DNA of 8,261 nucleotides from Bacillota bacterium (GCA_023623095.1 JAMNXX010000191.1:1-8261), one strand, 5' to 3'. Counted from the first letter of the stretch, positions 1 through 6,859 are shown. Notes: generated by a model not told the origin, from the sequence alone. Program-made: numbers and translations.

Positions 1-941
1 TATTAGAGGGATATGAGTTATATGTAAACGCAAGCTTAGGAATCAGCATTTATCCGCTTGATGGAAATGATGCAGAAGATTTAATGAAAAAAGCTAATGT
101 ATCGATGCATTGGGGGAAGGAAAAAGGAGGAAGTACTTATAAATTCTATACAGCGGCGATGGACAAGCGGGCTTCTGCAGAACTCGTATTGGAAAATGAT
201 TTGTTTAAAGCGATTGAAAAAAACGAGTTATACCTCTGCTATCAGCCTCAGATAGATATTTTTTCAAAAAATATGATCGGTGCAGAGGCTTTGGTGCGCT
301 GGAAGCATCCGAAGCTAGGTGAAATCCCGCCTTCAAAGTTTATACCATTGGCAGAAAGAAGTGGATTTATCATCAGGCTAGGAGAATGGGTTTTGCGGAA
401 GGCTTGTGAGCAGCTGAAAAGATGGCATCAAAATGGATTTTCAGGAATCAAGGTAGCGGTCAATCTCTCAACGCTGCAATTTAGACAAAAAAATTTGGTC
501 AATATGGTAATGGAGATTTTAAAAGAGACAGGCTTGAAACCGGTACATCTTGAAATGGAAATAACAGAAAGCAGCGCCATGCAGGATCCTGATTTCACTA
601 TTGCCATATTGAAAAAATTTACAGAGATGGGGATCGAAATCGCCATCGATGATTTTGGAACAGGATATTCTTCTTTAGCATATTTAAAACGCTTCCCTCT
701 TCAAAAACTTAAGATCGATCGGTCATTTATCCAGGATTTAAATCACAAGGAAGAGAGCCAGGCGATCGTTTCAGCCATCATTGCGATGTCTCGCAATTTA
801 GGATTAAAGGTATTGGCAGAAGGAGTGGAAACAAAACAGCAATTCGATTATCTAAAACAGCAAGGCTGTGAACAGATACAGGGATATTTTTTCAGCCCTC
901 CTCTATGGGCAGAAAAATTTGAACAGATTTTTTTGAAATGA
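1..941 (+). CDS. GGDEF-EAL domain protein, 3' part (probable cyclic-di-GMP phosphodiesterase)
   Basis: The gene enters from the left edge, and its reading frame is open from base 3. The first ~55 codons are the end of a GGDEF domain, with the typical NASLGISIYP strand followed by a K-E-K-G-G segment. An EAL domain follows to the stop. Its signature residues are present: EAL at 285-293, a VNLS asparagine, the EITES glutamate, the DDFGTGYSS loop starting at base 648, the KIDRSF lysine, and the AEGVE glutamate near the end. These are the metal and catalytic residues of EAL phosphodiesterases, which hydrolyse c-di-GMP to pGpG, so this half is probably active. The last GGDEF helix reads ANVSMHWGK where ADxAMYxAK is usual, so cyclase activity is doubtful; the GGDEF motif itself lies outside the window. 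The first ATG in view, at 84, is internal and is not the real start. Sensor domains upstream cannot be seen. Confidence 0.93.
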   Translation, partial: LEGYELYVNASLGISIYPLDGNDAEDLMKKANVSMHWGKEKGGSTYKFYTAAMDKRASAELVLENDLFKAIEKNELYLCYQPQIDIFSKNMIGAEALVRWKHPKLGEIPPSKFIPLAERSGFIIRLGEWVLRKACEQLKRWHQNGFSGIKVAVNLSTLQFRQKNLVNMVMEILKETGLKPVHLEMEITESSAMQDPDFTIAILKKFTEMGIEIAIDDFGTGYSSLAYLKRFPLQKLKIDRSFIQDLNHKEESQAIVSAIIAMSRNLGLKVLAEGVETKQQFDYLKQQGCEQIQGYFFSPPLWAEKFEQIFLK

Positions 942-945
942 AAAG

Positions 946-978
946 AAACAGACTGCTGTCCATATAGCGGTCTGTTTT
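946..978. terminator. Bidirectional rho-independent terminator
   Basis: AAACAGAC (946-953) pairs with GTCTGTTT (970-977), and the inner TGCT/AGCG extends the stem to 12 bp with one G-T pair and an 8-base loop. It starts 4 bases after the GGDEF-EAL stop and ends 23 bases past the gerQ-like stop on the other strand. The T run on the plus side is short (TTTT). On the minus side the exit sequence is also T-rich. It probably serves both converging genes. Confidence 0.8.
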
Positions 979-1000
979 CAACTGGATTCCTAAAAAGAAT

Positions 1001-1441
1001 TTAATAGTAAAACCTTACAAATTTGATGGAGTAAATATCGCATAATACCAAGTCATCTGTTTCAGGTTCTTGAAGGATAACATAATCGATTCCTACATCT
1101 TTTAGAACCCCTTCCCGATCGATCATCATATTGGTGCCGATTAAAAATTCGATCTTCACATATCTCCCGATCTGTGTTCGCAGATAACCTTGTGTATAAC
1201 GAATATCTTGTTGAACAGGTGCTCCTGGCTCCATTTCAAAATCCGGCGGTATTTGCGGAGAAGATGGAACTTCAGGAGTCCTAGGAGGAACAGGAAAACC
1301 GGGAGCCGGCATTGTAGGGGGTTGAGCAGCAGCTCCTATAGGGAGCGGGGGTGTCGGCATCGGGAAAAAGGGCATTCCATACATCGGAGAATGCATTGGC
1401 ATCATTGGAAAATCATAATGTTCTTCTTGATTGGGAAACAT
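1001..1441 (-). CDS. gerQ: GerQ-like spore coat protein, likely CwlJ partner
   Basis: The 146-residue protein has two parts. Residues ~1-75 are low complexity, rich in proline and methionine, and probably disordered. Residues ~80-146 form a compact, mostly beta domain beginning YTQGYLRTQIGRYVKIEF and ending with CDIYSIKFVRFYY. The layout matches GerQ of Bacillus: a disordered Pro/Gln/Met-rich head, then a domain with a Y--LR---G pattern, a central G-DY+IL strand and a final IY-I-F strand. In Bacillus, GerQ is a coat protein cross-linked by transglutaminase and is needed to place CwlJ in the spore. The cwlJ gene lies just upstream on the same strand with a 33 bp gap, which strongly favours this reading. 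The start ATG has an excellent AAGGAGGT site (1448-1455) 6 bases away. The core differs clearly from Bacillus GerQ, for example YLRTQIG in place of ILRLNRG, so it may be a clostridial variant family rather than a strict orthologue. Confidence 0.72.
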   Translation of the reverse strand: MFPNQEEHYDFPMMPMHSPMYGMPFFPMPTPPLPIGAAAQPPTMPAPGFPVPPRTPEVPSSPQIPPDFEMEPGAPVQQDIRYTQGYLRTQIGRYVKIEFLIGTNMMIDREGVLKDVGIDYVILQEPETDDLVLCDIYSIKFVRFYY

Positions 1442-1474
1442 AAAAAGACCTCCTTATTTTTTATATAAAGCACT

Positions 1475-1918
1475 TTAAGTTTGTGCATAAAGTTCTGTAG
1501 GACTGTAGAAACAATGTTGATTGATCCGTGCTTGGAAACTTCCTGTCCCATTTCGAGGAAAGGTACTCGGACATGTGGGCTGGAAAGGATTAAAATACCA
1601 TAGGCAATCTCCTATGGGAGACAGTCGGTTTCCTGCCATTGCCCAATCTGCGATATCATAGTGGATCTGCTCAGGAGGATTTGCCCAGATGGTCTGTGGA
1701 TTTGGCTGTCCGCGGATCACAGAACGCACGCAGTCGAATTGACCTTTTTGATAAATCACTTTACGAATATCGCCTTGACATACGCGGTGATATTCTCCAT
1801 AAGAAACGCGAACTCGGTTCATGACAACTGTTGCGACGGCTTTCATCCCATCCTCTCCTTCGCCACCGGCTTCGCATTTGATGATCCTTGCCAGCAGCTC
1901 CCGATCTGAATAGGACAT
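1475..1918 (-). CDS. cwlJ: CwlJ-type spore cortex-lytic enzyme (Hydrolase_2 family)
   Basis: This 147-residue protein belongs to the SleB/CwlJ hydrolase family, which degrades the muramic-delta-lactam cortex peptidoglycan during germination. The N-terminal ARIIKCEAGGEG segment holds the conserved glutamate (residue 16) that is catalytic in the family. Other family landmarks are VVMNRV, the YQKGQFDCV segment, CLWYFNP and the terminal HCFYSPT. There is no signal peptide and no peptidoglycan-binding domain. Together with a length close to Bacillus CwlJ, this fits CwlJ (made in the mother cell, held in the coat) rather than the secreted SleB. An in-frame GTG at 1927 would add three residues, but it lies inside the GGAGGTG ribosome binding site, so I take the ATG at 1918 as the start. 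The gerQ-like gene follows 33 bp downstream, so the two are probably one transcript. Family members in Bacillus are under sigma-E; a weak match to such a promoter lies upstream. Confidence 0.9.
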   Translation of the reverse strand: MSYSDRELLARIIKCEAGGEGEDGMKAVATVVMNRVRVSYGEYHRVCQGDIRKVIYQKGQFDCVRSVIRGQPNPQTIWANPPEQIHYDIADWAMAGNRLSPIGDCLWYFNPFQPTCPSTFPRNGTGSFQARINQHCFYSPTELYAQT

Positions 1919-1924
1919 CTTTTT

Positions 1925-1931
1925 CACCTCC
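1925..1931 (-). promoter_or_regulatory. Ribosome binding site that fixes the cwlJ start
   Basis: On the minus strand, GGAGGTG sits 6 bases before the ATG at 1918. The alternative GTG start at 1927 overlaps the last three bases of this same site and would leave no usable Shine-Dalgarno sequence, so the shorter form is preferred. Confidence 0.85.
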
Positions 1932-1954
1932 GACTGATTTATGCTGATATAATT

Positions 1955-1984
1955 AATCTATGCAGCAGCTCATAAAAATGGAAC
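1955..1984 (-). promoter_or_regulatory. Candidate sigma-E-type promoter for cwlJ-gerQ
   Basis: Read on the minus strand, CATAGATT (1962-1955) fits the sigma-E -10 pattern CATANANT. GTTCCATT (1984-1977) matches the -35 pattern only partly. The spacer is 14 bases, as expected. The position, about 40 bases before the cwlJ ATG, is sensible, and cwlJ/gerQ of Bacillus are sigma-E genes. The -35 match is weak, so this is tentative. Confidence 0.4.
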
Positions 1985-1992
1985 GGTTCCAT
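1978..1992. repeat. Perfect 15-bp palindrome, possible operator
   Basis: ATGGAAC, one central G, then GTTCCAT: two 7-base arms in perfect inverted symmetry. It lies between the divergent cwlJ and pgi genes and overlaps the -35 region of the candidate cwlJ promoter. With a one-base centre it cannot fold as a normal RNA hairpin, so a dimeric DNA-binding protein site is the more natural reading. The cognate regulator is unknown. Confidence 0.45.
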
Positions 1993-2082
1993 GAAAAAAT
2001 GAAGAGGAAAACTATCGCAAGAGAGTAAAAACGGTACTTGATTCATATAAAAATATATAGACTGTAAAAATTTTAACTGCCT

Positions 2083-2094
2083 TTTTCATGAAAA
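2083..2094. repeat. 12-bp A/T-rich palindrome upstream of pgi
   Basis: TTTTCATGAAAA is perfectly self-complementary and lies about 55 bases before the pgi start. Related CATGAAAA words occur at 1990 and, less exactly, at 2103. It could be an operator or simply a chance product of A/T-rich sequence. Confidence 0.25.
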
Positions 2095-2149
2095 GATGGA
2101 TTCATGGGAAAAATGATATGGATGCAAATACAGAAAGGAGAAAAATAGG

Positions 2150-3526
2150 GTGAATCGATTGAAATTCGATTTTTCGAATGCTGGAATCAAAAAACATGAA
2201 ATGGAATATTTCAGAAAACCGATTGCATTCGTACATGAAATCATTCATCAACAAAGAGATGCTGGATATGATGGTTTGGGGTGGCTGGATTATCCTAAGA
2301 ATTATGATCAGGAAGAATTTAGCAGAATTGTAGATACTGCGCAAAAGATAAAGGAAGATACAGAAGCTTTTTTAATTATCGGGATTGGAGGATCTTATCT
2401 GGGGGCACGAGCTGCCATTGAAATGCTCGGGCATTCATTTTATAATCTGCTACCGGCGAGCAGAAGAAAAGCTCCACAAATATTTTTTGTAGGAACGAAC
2501 CTCAGCAGTACATATTATAAACATTTGATGGATATTCTTTCCGATAAAAAAATAAGCATTTGCGTCATTTCAAAATCAGGCACAACGACGGAGCCTGCGA
2601 TCGCATTCAGAATCTTTAGAAAGTATATGGAAGCGCGCTATGGAGAGGAAGAAACGAGAAAAAGAATCTATGTGATTACCGATCCCAGCAAAGGCATGCT
2701 AAGAAAATTTGCGGATAAAAATATGTATGAATCTTTTACGATCCCTCAAGATATAGGGGGAAGGTATTCGGTATTGACGCCGGTAGGATTATTGCCTATG
2801 GCGGTAGCAGGGATCGATATCCTACAGGTTATGGAAGGTGCGAAAGAAGCTTGTCGAGAATATGATGCTGAAGAGCTAGAAAAAAATCCTTGCTATCAAT
2901 ATGCGGCACTGCGCAATCTTCTTTATCGAAAAGGGAAGGATATTGAAGTTCTTGTCAGCTATGAACCGGCGCTTCAATTGTTTGGCGAGTGGTGGAAACA
3001 GCTTTTCGGAGAGAGTGAAGGAAAGGATGGAAAAGGAATTTTTCCGTCTTCCATGCAATTTACGACGGATCTTCATTCGATGGGGCAACTTTTGCAAGAC
3101 GGAAGGAGAAATTTGTTTGAAACGGTGCTTTATGTAGAAAATCCTAGAGAAGATATTTTCATACCCGATGACGATCAAAATCGGGATGGGTTGAATTTTA
3201 TCGACCATAAAACCCTAGATTGGGTCAATAAAAATGCTTTTCAGGGAACCATGCTTGCGCACACGGATGGGGGTGTTCCCACATTGGTTTTGACGATCCC
3301 CGAGATCAGTCCCTATTTCTTTGGAAAAATGGTTTATTTTTTTGAAAAGGCTTGTGCTGTTAGTGGATATTTGCTGGGGGTGAATCCTTTTGATCAACCG
3401 GGTGTAGAAGCTTATAAAAAAAATATGTATGCGCTCCTTGGAAAGCCTGAATATCAACCGCTGAAGGATAAACTGGAGCACCGCTTGAAGGAAATATTTG
3501 ATTCGGAACGTGAGCCGTTTCTATAA
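2150..3526 (+). CDS. pgi: Glucose-6-phosphate isomerase
   Basis: This cytosolic enzyme interconverts glucose 6-phosphate and fructose 6-phosphate in glycolysis and gluconeogenesis. The 458-residue protein has the normal length of the Bacillus-type enzyme and follows it closely throughout. Landmarks in order are the [12 protein letters not shown] loop (~77-88), the phosphate-binding [10 protein letters not shown] segment (~141-150), [14 protein letters not shown] (~203), [12 protein letters not shown] (~281), GRRNLFET with the catalytic glutamate (~318-325), HTDGG (~370) with the ring-opening histidine, and [18 protein letters not shown] near 405-422 with the active-site lysine. All expected catalytic residues are present. 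Translation probably starts at GTG 2150: an AAAGGAG site ends 9 bases before it, and no ATG lies between the upstream in-frame stop (2114) and this codon. The gene diverges from cwlJ. No clear terminator follows, so read-through into rlmN, 126 bp away, is possible. Confidence 0.97.
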   Translation: MNRLKFDFSNAGIKKHEMEYFRKPIAFVHEIIHQQRDAGYDGLGWLDYPKNYDQEEFSRIVDTAQKIKEDTEAFLIIGIGGSYLGARAAIEMLGHSFYNLLPASRRKAPQIFFVGTNLSSTYYKHLMDILSDKKISICVISKSGTTTEPAIAFRIFRKYMEARYGEEETRKRIYVITDPSKGMLRKFADKNMYESFTIPQDIGGRYSVLTPVGLLPMAVAGIDILQVMEGAKEACREYDAEELEKNPCYQYAALRNLLYRKGKDIEVLVSYEPALQLFGEWWKQLFGESEGKDGKGIFPSSMQFTTDLHSMGQLLQDGRRNLFETVLYVENPREDIFIPDDDQNRDGLNFIDHKTLDWVNKNAFQGTMLAHTDGGVPTLVLTIPEISPYFFGKMVYFFEKACAVSGYLLGVNPFDQPGVEAYKKNMYALLGKPEYQPLKDKLEHRLKEIFDSEREPFL

Positions 3527-3652
3527 AGCGGTCAATGCATCAGAAAAATTCCTCTGTGATACATCTTCTTTACAAGGAAAACTTTTTATTATTACGGCGT
3601 TTTAAATAGGGTATTTACTATCAATAACAGACAATCATAAGGGGATAGCGAT

Positions 3653-4753
3653 ATGCGGAAAGGAAAAGTTGATTTAAAAAACTGTACGATCGAGGAATTG
3701 GAAAAATTTGTACAAGATTTAGGCGAACAGAAATTTCGCGGAAAGCAGATTTTTAGTTGGATTCACAAAGGAATTGAAACAATCGATAAGATGACGAATC
3801 TTTCAAAAGAATTCAGGAACAAATTGAAGGAAAATGCGTATATTGGAAATCTTGCCATTCAAGATAGATGGATATCACAGATAGATGGGACAAGAAAATA
3901 TTTATTTTTATTAGAAGATGGTCATATCATTGAAAGTGTGCTGATGAAATACGATTATGGAAATTCTGTTTGTGTATCTTCCCAGGTAGGCTGCAGGATG
4001 GGCTGCCAATTTTGTGCCTCTACGTTAGAGGGGATGGTGCGGAATCTAACAGCAGGGGAAATATTGGATCAGATTCTGATGATTCAAAAAGATATTGGGG
4101 AAAGGATTTCTCATGTGGTATTGATGGGGAGCGGAGAACCGCTTGATAACTATGAAGAAGTTTTAAGATTTTTGCAGTGCATTCATCATCCGGCAGGGCT
4201 GAATATCAGCTTAAGAAATATCACCCTCTCGACTTGCGGGTTGGTCCCGCAAATATTGGATTTGGCGGAGAAAATGTTGCCAATCACTCTTGCTGTTTCA
4301 CTGCATGCTCCAAACGATACACTTCGAAATCAGCTTATCCCGATGAACCGCCGATATCCTTTGGCTGTTTTGCTGAATGCATGTAAAAAATATGCGGAGA
4401 AGACAAAGAGAAGGATTACATTTGAATATGCCCTGATTCAGAATGTCAATGATGAAAAAGTACATGCAAAGGAATTAGCCGGCAAGATCAAAGGGATTTT
4501 AAGCCATGTAAATTTAATTCCTCTTAACCCGATTGAAGAAAGAAAATGGAAAGGGGCCGGGCAAGAAAAAGCCAGGCAGTTCCAAAAAATTTTAAGAGAA
4601 AGGGGGATTGAAGCCACGATTCGAAGAGAATTGGGAAGAGATATTCAAGCTGCTTGTGGACAGTTAAGGAGAAAACATATCAAGCAAAAAGAAACGGAGA
4701 TTCAATATCAGAAGAGTTTGCCAGGGGAAGCAGGAAGCTCCAATTACAGCTAG
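3653..4753 (+). CDS. rlmN: 23S rRNA (adenine2503-C2)-methyltransferase RlmN
   Basis: This radical SAM enzyme methylates C2 of A2503 in 23S rRNA, and in characterised homologues also A37 of some tRNAs. The 366-residue protein has the N-terminal accessory domain (FRGKQIFSWI near 28-37), then CVSSQVGC-RMG-C-QF-C. The iron-sulfur cysteines are C114, C118 and C121 (CxxxCxxC). The two cysteines of the methyl-transfer mechanism are also present: C107, seven residues before the cluster, and C335 in AACGQLR. GSGEPLDN is the SAM-binding GGEP-like motif, and SLHAPND is also typical. A lysine-rich tail of about 25 residues follows the conserved end and looks non-essential. The ATG is preceded by TAAGGGG at 8 bases. 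It sits between pgi and a P-loop gene on the same strand, but no functional link is evident; RlmN is constitutive housekeeping in most bacteria. Confidence 0.97.
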   Translation: MRKGKVDLKNCTIEELEKFVQDLGEQKFRGKQIFSWIHKGIETIDKMTNLSKEFRNKLKENAYIGNLAIQDRWISQIDGTRKYLFLLEDGHIIESVLMKYDYGNSVCVSSQVGCRMGCQFCASTLEGMVRNLTAGEILDQILMIQKDIGERISHVVLMGSGEPLDNYEEVLRFLQCIHHPAGLNISLRNITLSTCGLVPQILDLAEKMLPITLAVSLHAPNDTLRNQLIPMNRRYPLAVLLNACKKYAEKTKRRITFEYALIQNVNDEKVHAKELAGKIKGILSHVNLIPLNPIEERKWKGAGQEKARQFQKILRERGIEATIRRELGRDIQAACGQLRRKHIKQKETEIQYQKSLPGEAGSSNYS

Positions 4754-4846
4754 AAGGATTTTCGACTTTTATACCGAATATTCTACAATACCATCATGTA
4801 TATATAATCAAAAATAAGGCCCAAAATCCAAAAGGGGGAGATTAAA

Positions 4847-5260
4847 ATGGTTAGGCTGGTTGTTGGAGAAAAAGGTACAGGGAAAACAAAAAGAATGCTT
4901 GAAATGGCGAATGATTTAGCAGATACAGCACACGGAAGCATTATATTTGTAGATAAGAACAAAAAATCGATGTACAACTTAAAATATCCTATCCGGCTAG
5001 TGAGTTTAGAAGAATATCCTGTGAGAGATACGAAAAGCTTTATTGGATTTTTATGCGGGATGATTGCATCGGATCATGATATTGAGACGATTTTTATCGA
5101 TAGATTATTAAGCCTCACTGATCTGGAACTAGAAGGGCTGACTCCTATGATAAAGGAAATTGAGAGGCTTGGAGAAATTCATCATGTACAGTTTGTTGTC
5201 AGTATCAGCTGTGCAGAAAGTGAACTGCCTGAAGCGCTGAAGCGGTATGAAACTGTATAG
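4847..5260 (+). CDS. Small P-loop NTPase-like protein, function unknown
   Basis: The 137-residue protein starts with a hydrophobic strand and a perfect Walker A motif, GEKGTGKT (residues 7-14). A Walker B-like strand, ETIFID, ends in D85. The rest alternates strands and helices, as expected for a minimal P-loop fold: IIFVDK (32-37), a middle GFLCGMIA segment (67-74) and a late QFVVSIS strand. There is no signal peptide, transmembrane segment or recognisable partner domain. Proteins of this size and pattern occur in many Clostridia, as far as I recall, and are often labelled only as ATP-binding or, misleadingly, as PilT-like; I know of no assigned function. A strong AAAGGGGGAG site precedes the ATG by 6 bases. 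The gene follows rlmN by 93 bp and ends 48 bp before a strong terminator, so it may be the last gene of the pgi-rlmN run or have its own weak promoter near 4803 (TATAAT without a good -35). Confidence 0.8.
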   Translation: MVRLVVGEKGTGKTKRMLEMANDLADTAHGSIIFVDKNKKSMYNLKYPIRLVSLEEYPVRDTKSFIGFLCGMIASDHDIETIFIDRLLSLTDLELEGLTPMIKEIERLGEIHHVQFVVSISCAESELPEALKRYETV

Positions 5261-5308
5261 ATTAAAATGCTCAAAGAGCGAATCATAAAAATTTATTTTT
5301 AACGATAA

Positions 5309-5341
5309 TCAAAATAGGGCGAGTGGAAAGCCCTATTTTGA
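5309..5341. terminator. Strong bidirectional rho-independent terminator
   Basis: TCAAAATAGGGC (5309-5320) is the exact reverse complement of GCCCTATTTTGA (5330-5341), giving a 12-bp stem and a 9-base loop. The A-rich and T-rich flanks make it work on both strands. It lies between the converging P-loop gene and the M14 peptidase gene, whose stop codon begins two bases away. Confidence 0.93.
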
Positions 5342-5342
5342 A

Positions 5343-6614
5343 TTATACCAATGCTGCTGCCAACAAGATTTGGATATTATCTCTATAGATTTCGTCGAAT
5401 TGAGAAATCGGGAGAGGATTCGTTCCTCTTCCAACTTCGATGGTATATCCCGGGCGCCGGTACTGCTGGATAAACCAATCTTTATATCCTGCGTAAGAGG
5501 CAAGCCCGTAAAGTTCTTCTAAGCGATATCCGCTAAGCCGTGCAAATAATTCTCCAATCCCCCTCGCTTCAGGAGGTGCGAGATTTTCGAAATTCCAAAA
5601 AATCACTTCTCCTTGGCTGTGATAGGCCAATACCAGCCTGAAATTGTGACTCCTCGTAAAATCTGCCACTGCCTTCGATTCAGGTTCTGATTCCGGGAAG
5701 GGACCTGGATAGCGGGTAGGGCCGGGTCTGCCGTATCCTTCCCTTTCTGCAATTTCTTTATAACGCTCCCAAAGTGCATCATAATTGTGGTTTAAATCGA
5801 CTCCCCGAATATTTGCCTGCCATGTTCGTGAAAAATCCGTGCTCTGATTGTTCCATTCTATGAGTTGATCGTAGAACGGGTTATCTCTCTGAAGACCATT
5901 GAGCACCAAATCAATTCCATCCGGATTGACCATGGGCATAATATAGATCGTGCTTTGATTCCAGATAGTTCTTGGCTCATATCCTTCAAGCATCGTATTA
6001 TTGGCATATGCCTTTGAAAAGTTTTCGATGAACTTCATGAGCAACGGCGCGGTAATCCATTCTAATGCATGATGGGCTCCATTGTAAAATACTTGATTCG
6101 GTCCGTTTCCTATTTTAACAAAATAAAGATTTTTTCCTAAAACGCTCTGCCCTGCAATTCCTATTTCCAAAAATGGATATCGAGCTTCTAACCCTCTTAA
6201 ATCTCTTTCCATGATCTCATAGGTGTAGTTGATATTGGTATCGACTACATCGATTCCATAAGGAACGACGATTTGCTGCCCGATTTGCAGGTTATACGGA
6301 TTGATTCCGGGGTTTGCTGTAGCAATTGCCGTGACAGTCGTATAATGTCTTCTTGCAATCTGATACAACGTATCACCTGGACGGATGGTATATCGCACAT
6401 ATCCTAAAAGCAGCGGAGCCAGAGCCCTGTGTGTAAGCGGTCCGATGATTCCGTCTGCTGCCAACCCGTTGTCTCTTTGAAACTGCATAACTGCCTGCAT
6501 CGTCCTTCTTCCAAAAATTCCATCGATGGGGCCCGGATCATATCCGATCTTTTTTAAAAGCGCCTGGATTTCCATGACATCGGATCCCCTGTCCCCCAAT
6601 CGCAATGTTCTCAT
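5343..6614 (-). CDS. Peptidoglycan-binding/LysM/M14 peptidase, gamma-D-glutamyl-diaminopimelate endopeptidase type
   Basis: The 423-residue protein has three domains. Residues 3-66 form a PG_binding_1 repeat (LRLGDRGSDV, GIFGRRT, DGIIGPLT). Residues ~73-119 are a LysM module (YTIRPGDTLYQIA to IGQQIVVP). Residues ~130-423 form an M14 zinc carboxypeptidase fold. The zinc ligands appear as H182 and E185 (HALE) and H332 (YHSQGE). The catalytic glutamate is E393 in YTIEVGRGTNPLP. DLNHNY (273-278) stands where digestive carboxypeptidases have an asparagine-arginine pair that binds a free carboxylate. This layout matches the endopeptidase I group (M14C; ENP1 of Lysinibacillus sphaericus, YqgT of Bacillus), which cuts the gamma-D-Glu-meso-diaminopimelate bond of wall stem peptides and is linked to sporulation. 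There is no signal peptide, consistent with a sporulation or recycling enzyme kept inside the cell. The ATG is preceded by AGGAGGG about 11 bases away. It is transcribed alone. Confidence 0.92.
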   Translation of the reverse strand: MRTLRLGDRGSDVMEIQALLKKIGYDPGPIDGIFGRRTMQAVMQFQRDNGLAADGIIGPLTHRALAPLLLGYVRYTIRPGDTLYQIARRHYTTVTAIATANPGINPYNLQIGQQIVVPYGIDVVDTNINYTYEIMERDLRGLEARYPFLEIGIAGQSVLGKNLYFVKIGNGPNQVFYNGAHHALEWITAPLLMKFIENFSKAYANNTMLEGYEPRTIWNQSTIYIMPMVNPDGIDLVLNGLQRDNPFYDQLIEWNNQSTDFSRTWQANIRGVDLNHNYDALWERYKEIAEREGYGRPGPTRYPGPFPESEPESKAVADFTRSHNFRLVLAYHSQGEVIFWNFENLAPPEARGIGELFARLSGYRLEELYGLASYAGYKDWFIQQYRRPGYTIEVGRGTNPLPISQFDEIYRDNIQILLAAALV

Positions 6615-6664
6615 TTTTATTCTTCCCTCCTAATTTCCACAACATTTGCTGATATTATTCTATT

Positions 6665-6694
6665 TTGATAATGGATTTTTGGTTCCCGATTCAA
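6665..6694 (-). promoter_or_regulatory. Candidate promoter of the M14 peptidase gene
   Basis: On the minus strand, TTGAAT (6694-6689) and TATCAA (6670-6665) are separated by 18 bases, each matching the vegetative consensus at four of six positions. The -10 lies about 50 bases before the ATG. The overlapping TGAATC could also be read as a forespore (sigma-F/G) -35, but no good CATACTA-type -10 follows. The sequence does not decide between these. Confidence 0.3.
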
Positions 6695-6729
6695 CAAAAT
6701 ATTCCGGTATAAAAACGTAAGAAATGAAA

Positions 6730-6784
6730 AAACTGTTTGTGGCTACCTAAGCGCGAATCCTTCCTACAGTTTCAAGCTGGTAGC
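6730..6784. repeat. Two interleaved inverted repeats in the divergent spacer
   Basis: AAACTGT (6730-6736) pairs with ACAGTTT (6766-6772), and GCTACC (6742-6747) pairs with GGTAGC (6779-6784). The arms alternate A-B-A'-B', which is the order of a pseudoknot if transcribed. The element lies upstream of the probable -10 of the stress-protein gene and of the candidate promoter of the M14 gene, so its transcription is not certain. No known riboswitch was recognised. Confidence 0.3.
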
Positions 6785-6800
6785 AAATGCATATTTATAG

Positions 6801-6806
6801 TATAAT
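6801..6806 (+). promoter_or_regulatory. Probable -10 box of the stress-protein gene
   Basis: A perfect TATAAT sits 33 bases before the leader ORF and 71 bases before the stress-protein ATG. The hexamer 17 bases upstream (TGGTAG) is a poor -35, so the promoter may be weak or activator-dependent. Transcription would begin near 6813. Confidence 0.5.
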
Positions 6807-6833
6807 AAAAATAGGCCGAAATTGTGTGGAGGG

Positions 6834-6859
6834 TGTCTAATGCGAAAAGCAGTTAGACA
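6834..6859 (+). promoter_or_regulatory. Leader hairpin just upstream of the stress-protein ribosome binding site
   Basis: TGTCTAATGC (6834-6843) pairs with GCA-TTAGACA (6849-6859), with one bulged G at 6852 and a GAAAA loop. It encloses the ATG of the small leader ORF and ends 4 bases before the AAAGGGG site of the next gene. No T run follows, so it is not a terminator. It could tune translation or protect the 5' end of the message. Confidence 0.5.

Noticed and set aside
1925..1927. GTG as the cwlJ start codon, giving 150 residues
   Set aside because: These bases belong to the GGAGGTG ribosome binding site of the ATG at 1918.
1928..2149. Riboswitch or small RNA in the cwlJ/pgi spacer
   Set aside because: Only palindromes and A/T-rich sequence are visible; no known aptamer motif, terminator or multi-stem fold was recognised.
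2876..3208. Open frame of 110 codons on the minus strand inside pgi
   Set aside because: It lies wholly within the strongly conserved pgi coding region, has no ribosome binding site, and gives a sequence without recognisable features.
3527..3652. Terminator or promoter between pgi and rlmN
   Set aside because: Only a broken, bulged stem near 3538-3560 without a T run, and a TTTACA (3569) without a well-spaced -10, could be found.
4803..4808. TATAAT as a promoter for the P-loop gene
   Set aside because: No acceptable -35 hexamer is found at 16-18 bases, and the sequence is generally A/T-rich. It is mentioned only as a weak possibility.
4654..4845. Open frame of 63 codons overlapping the 3' end of rlmN
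   Set aside because: It starts inside the conserved end of rlmN in another frame, has no ribosome binding site, and its protein looks random.
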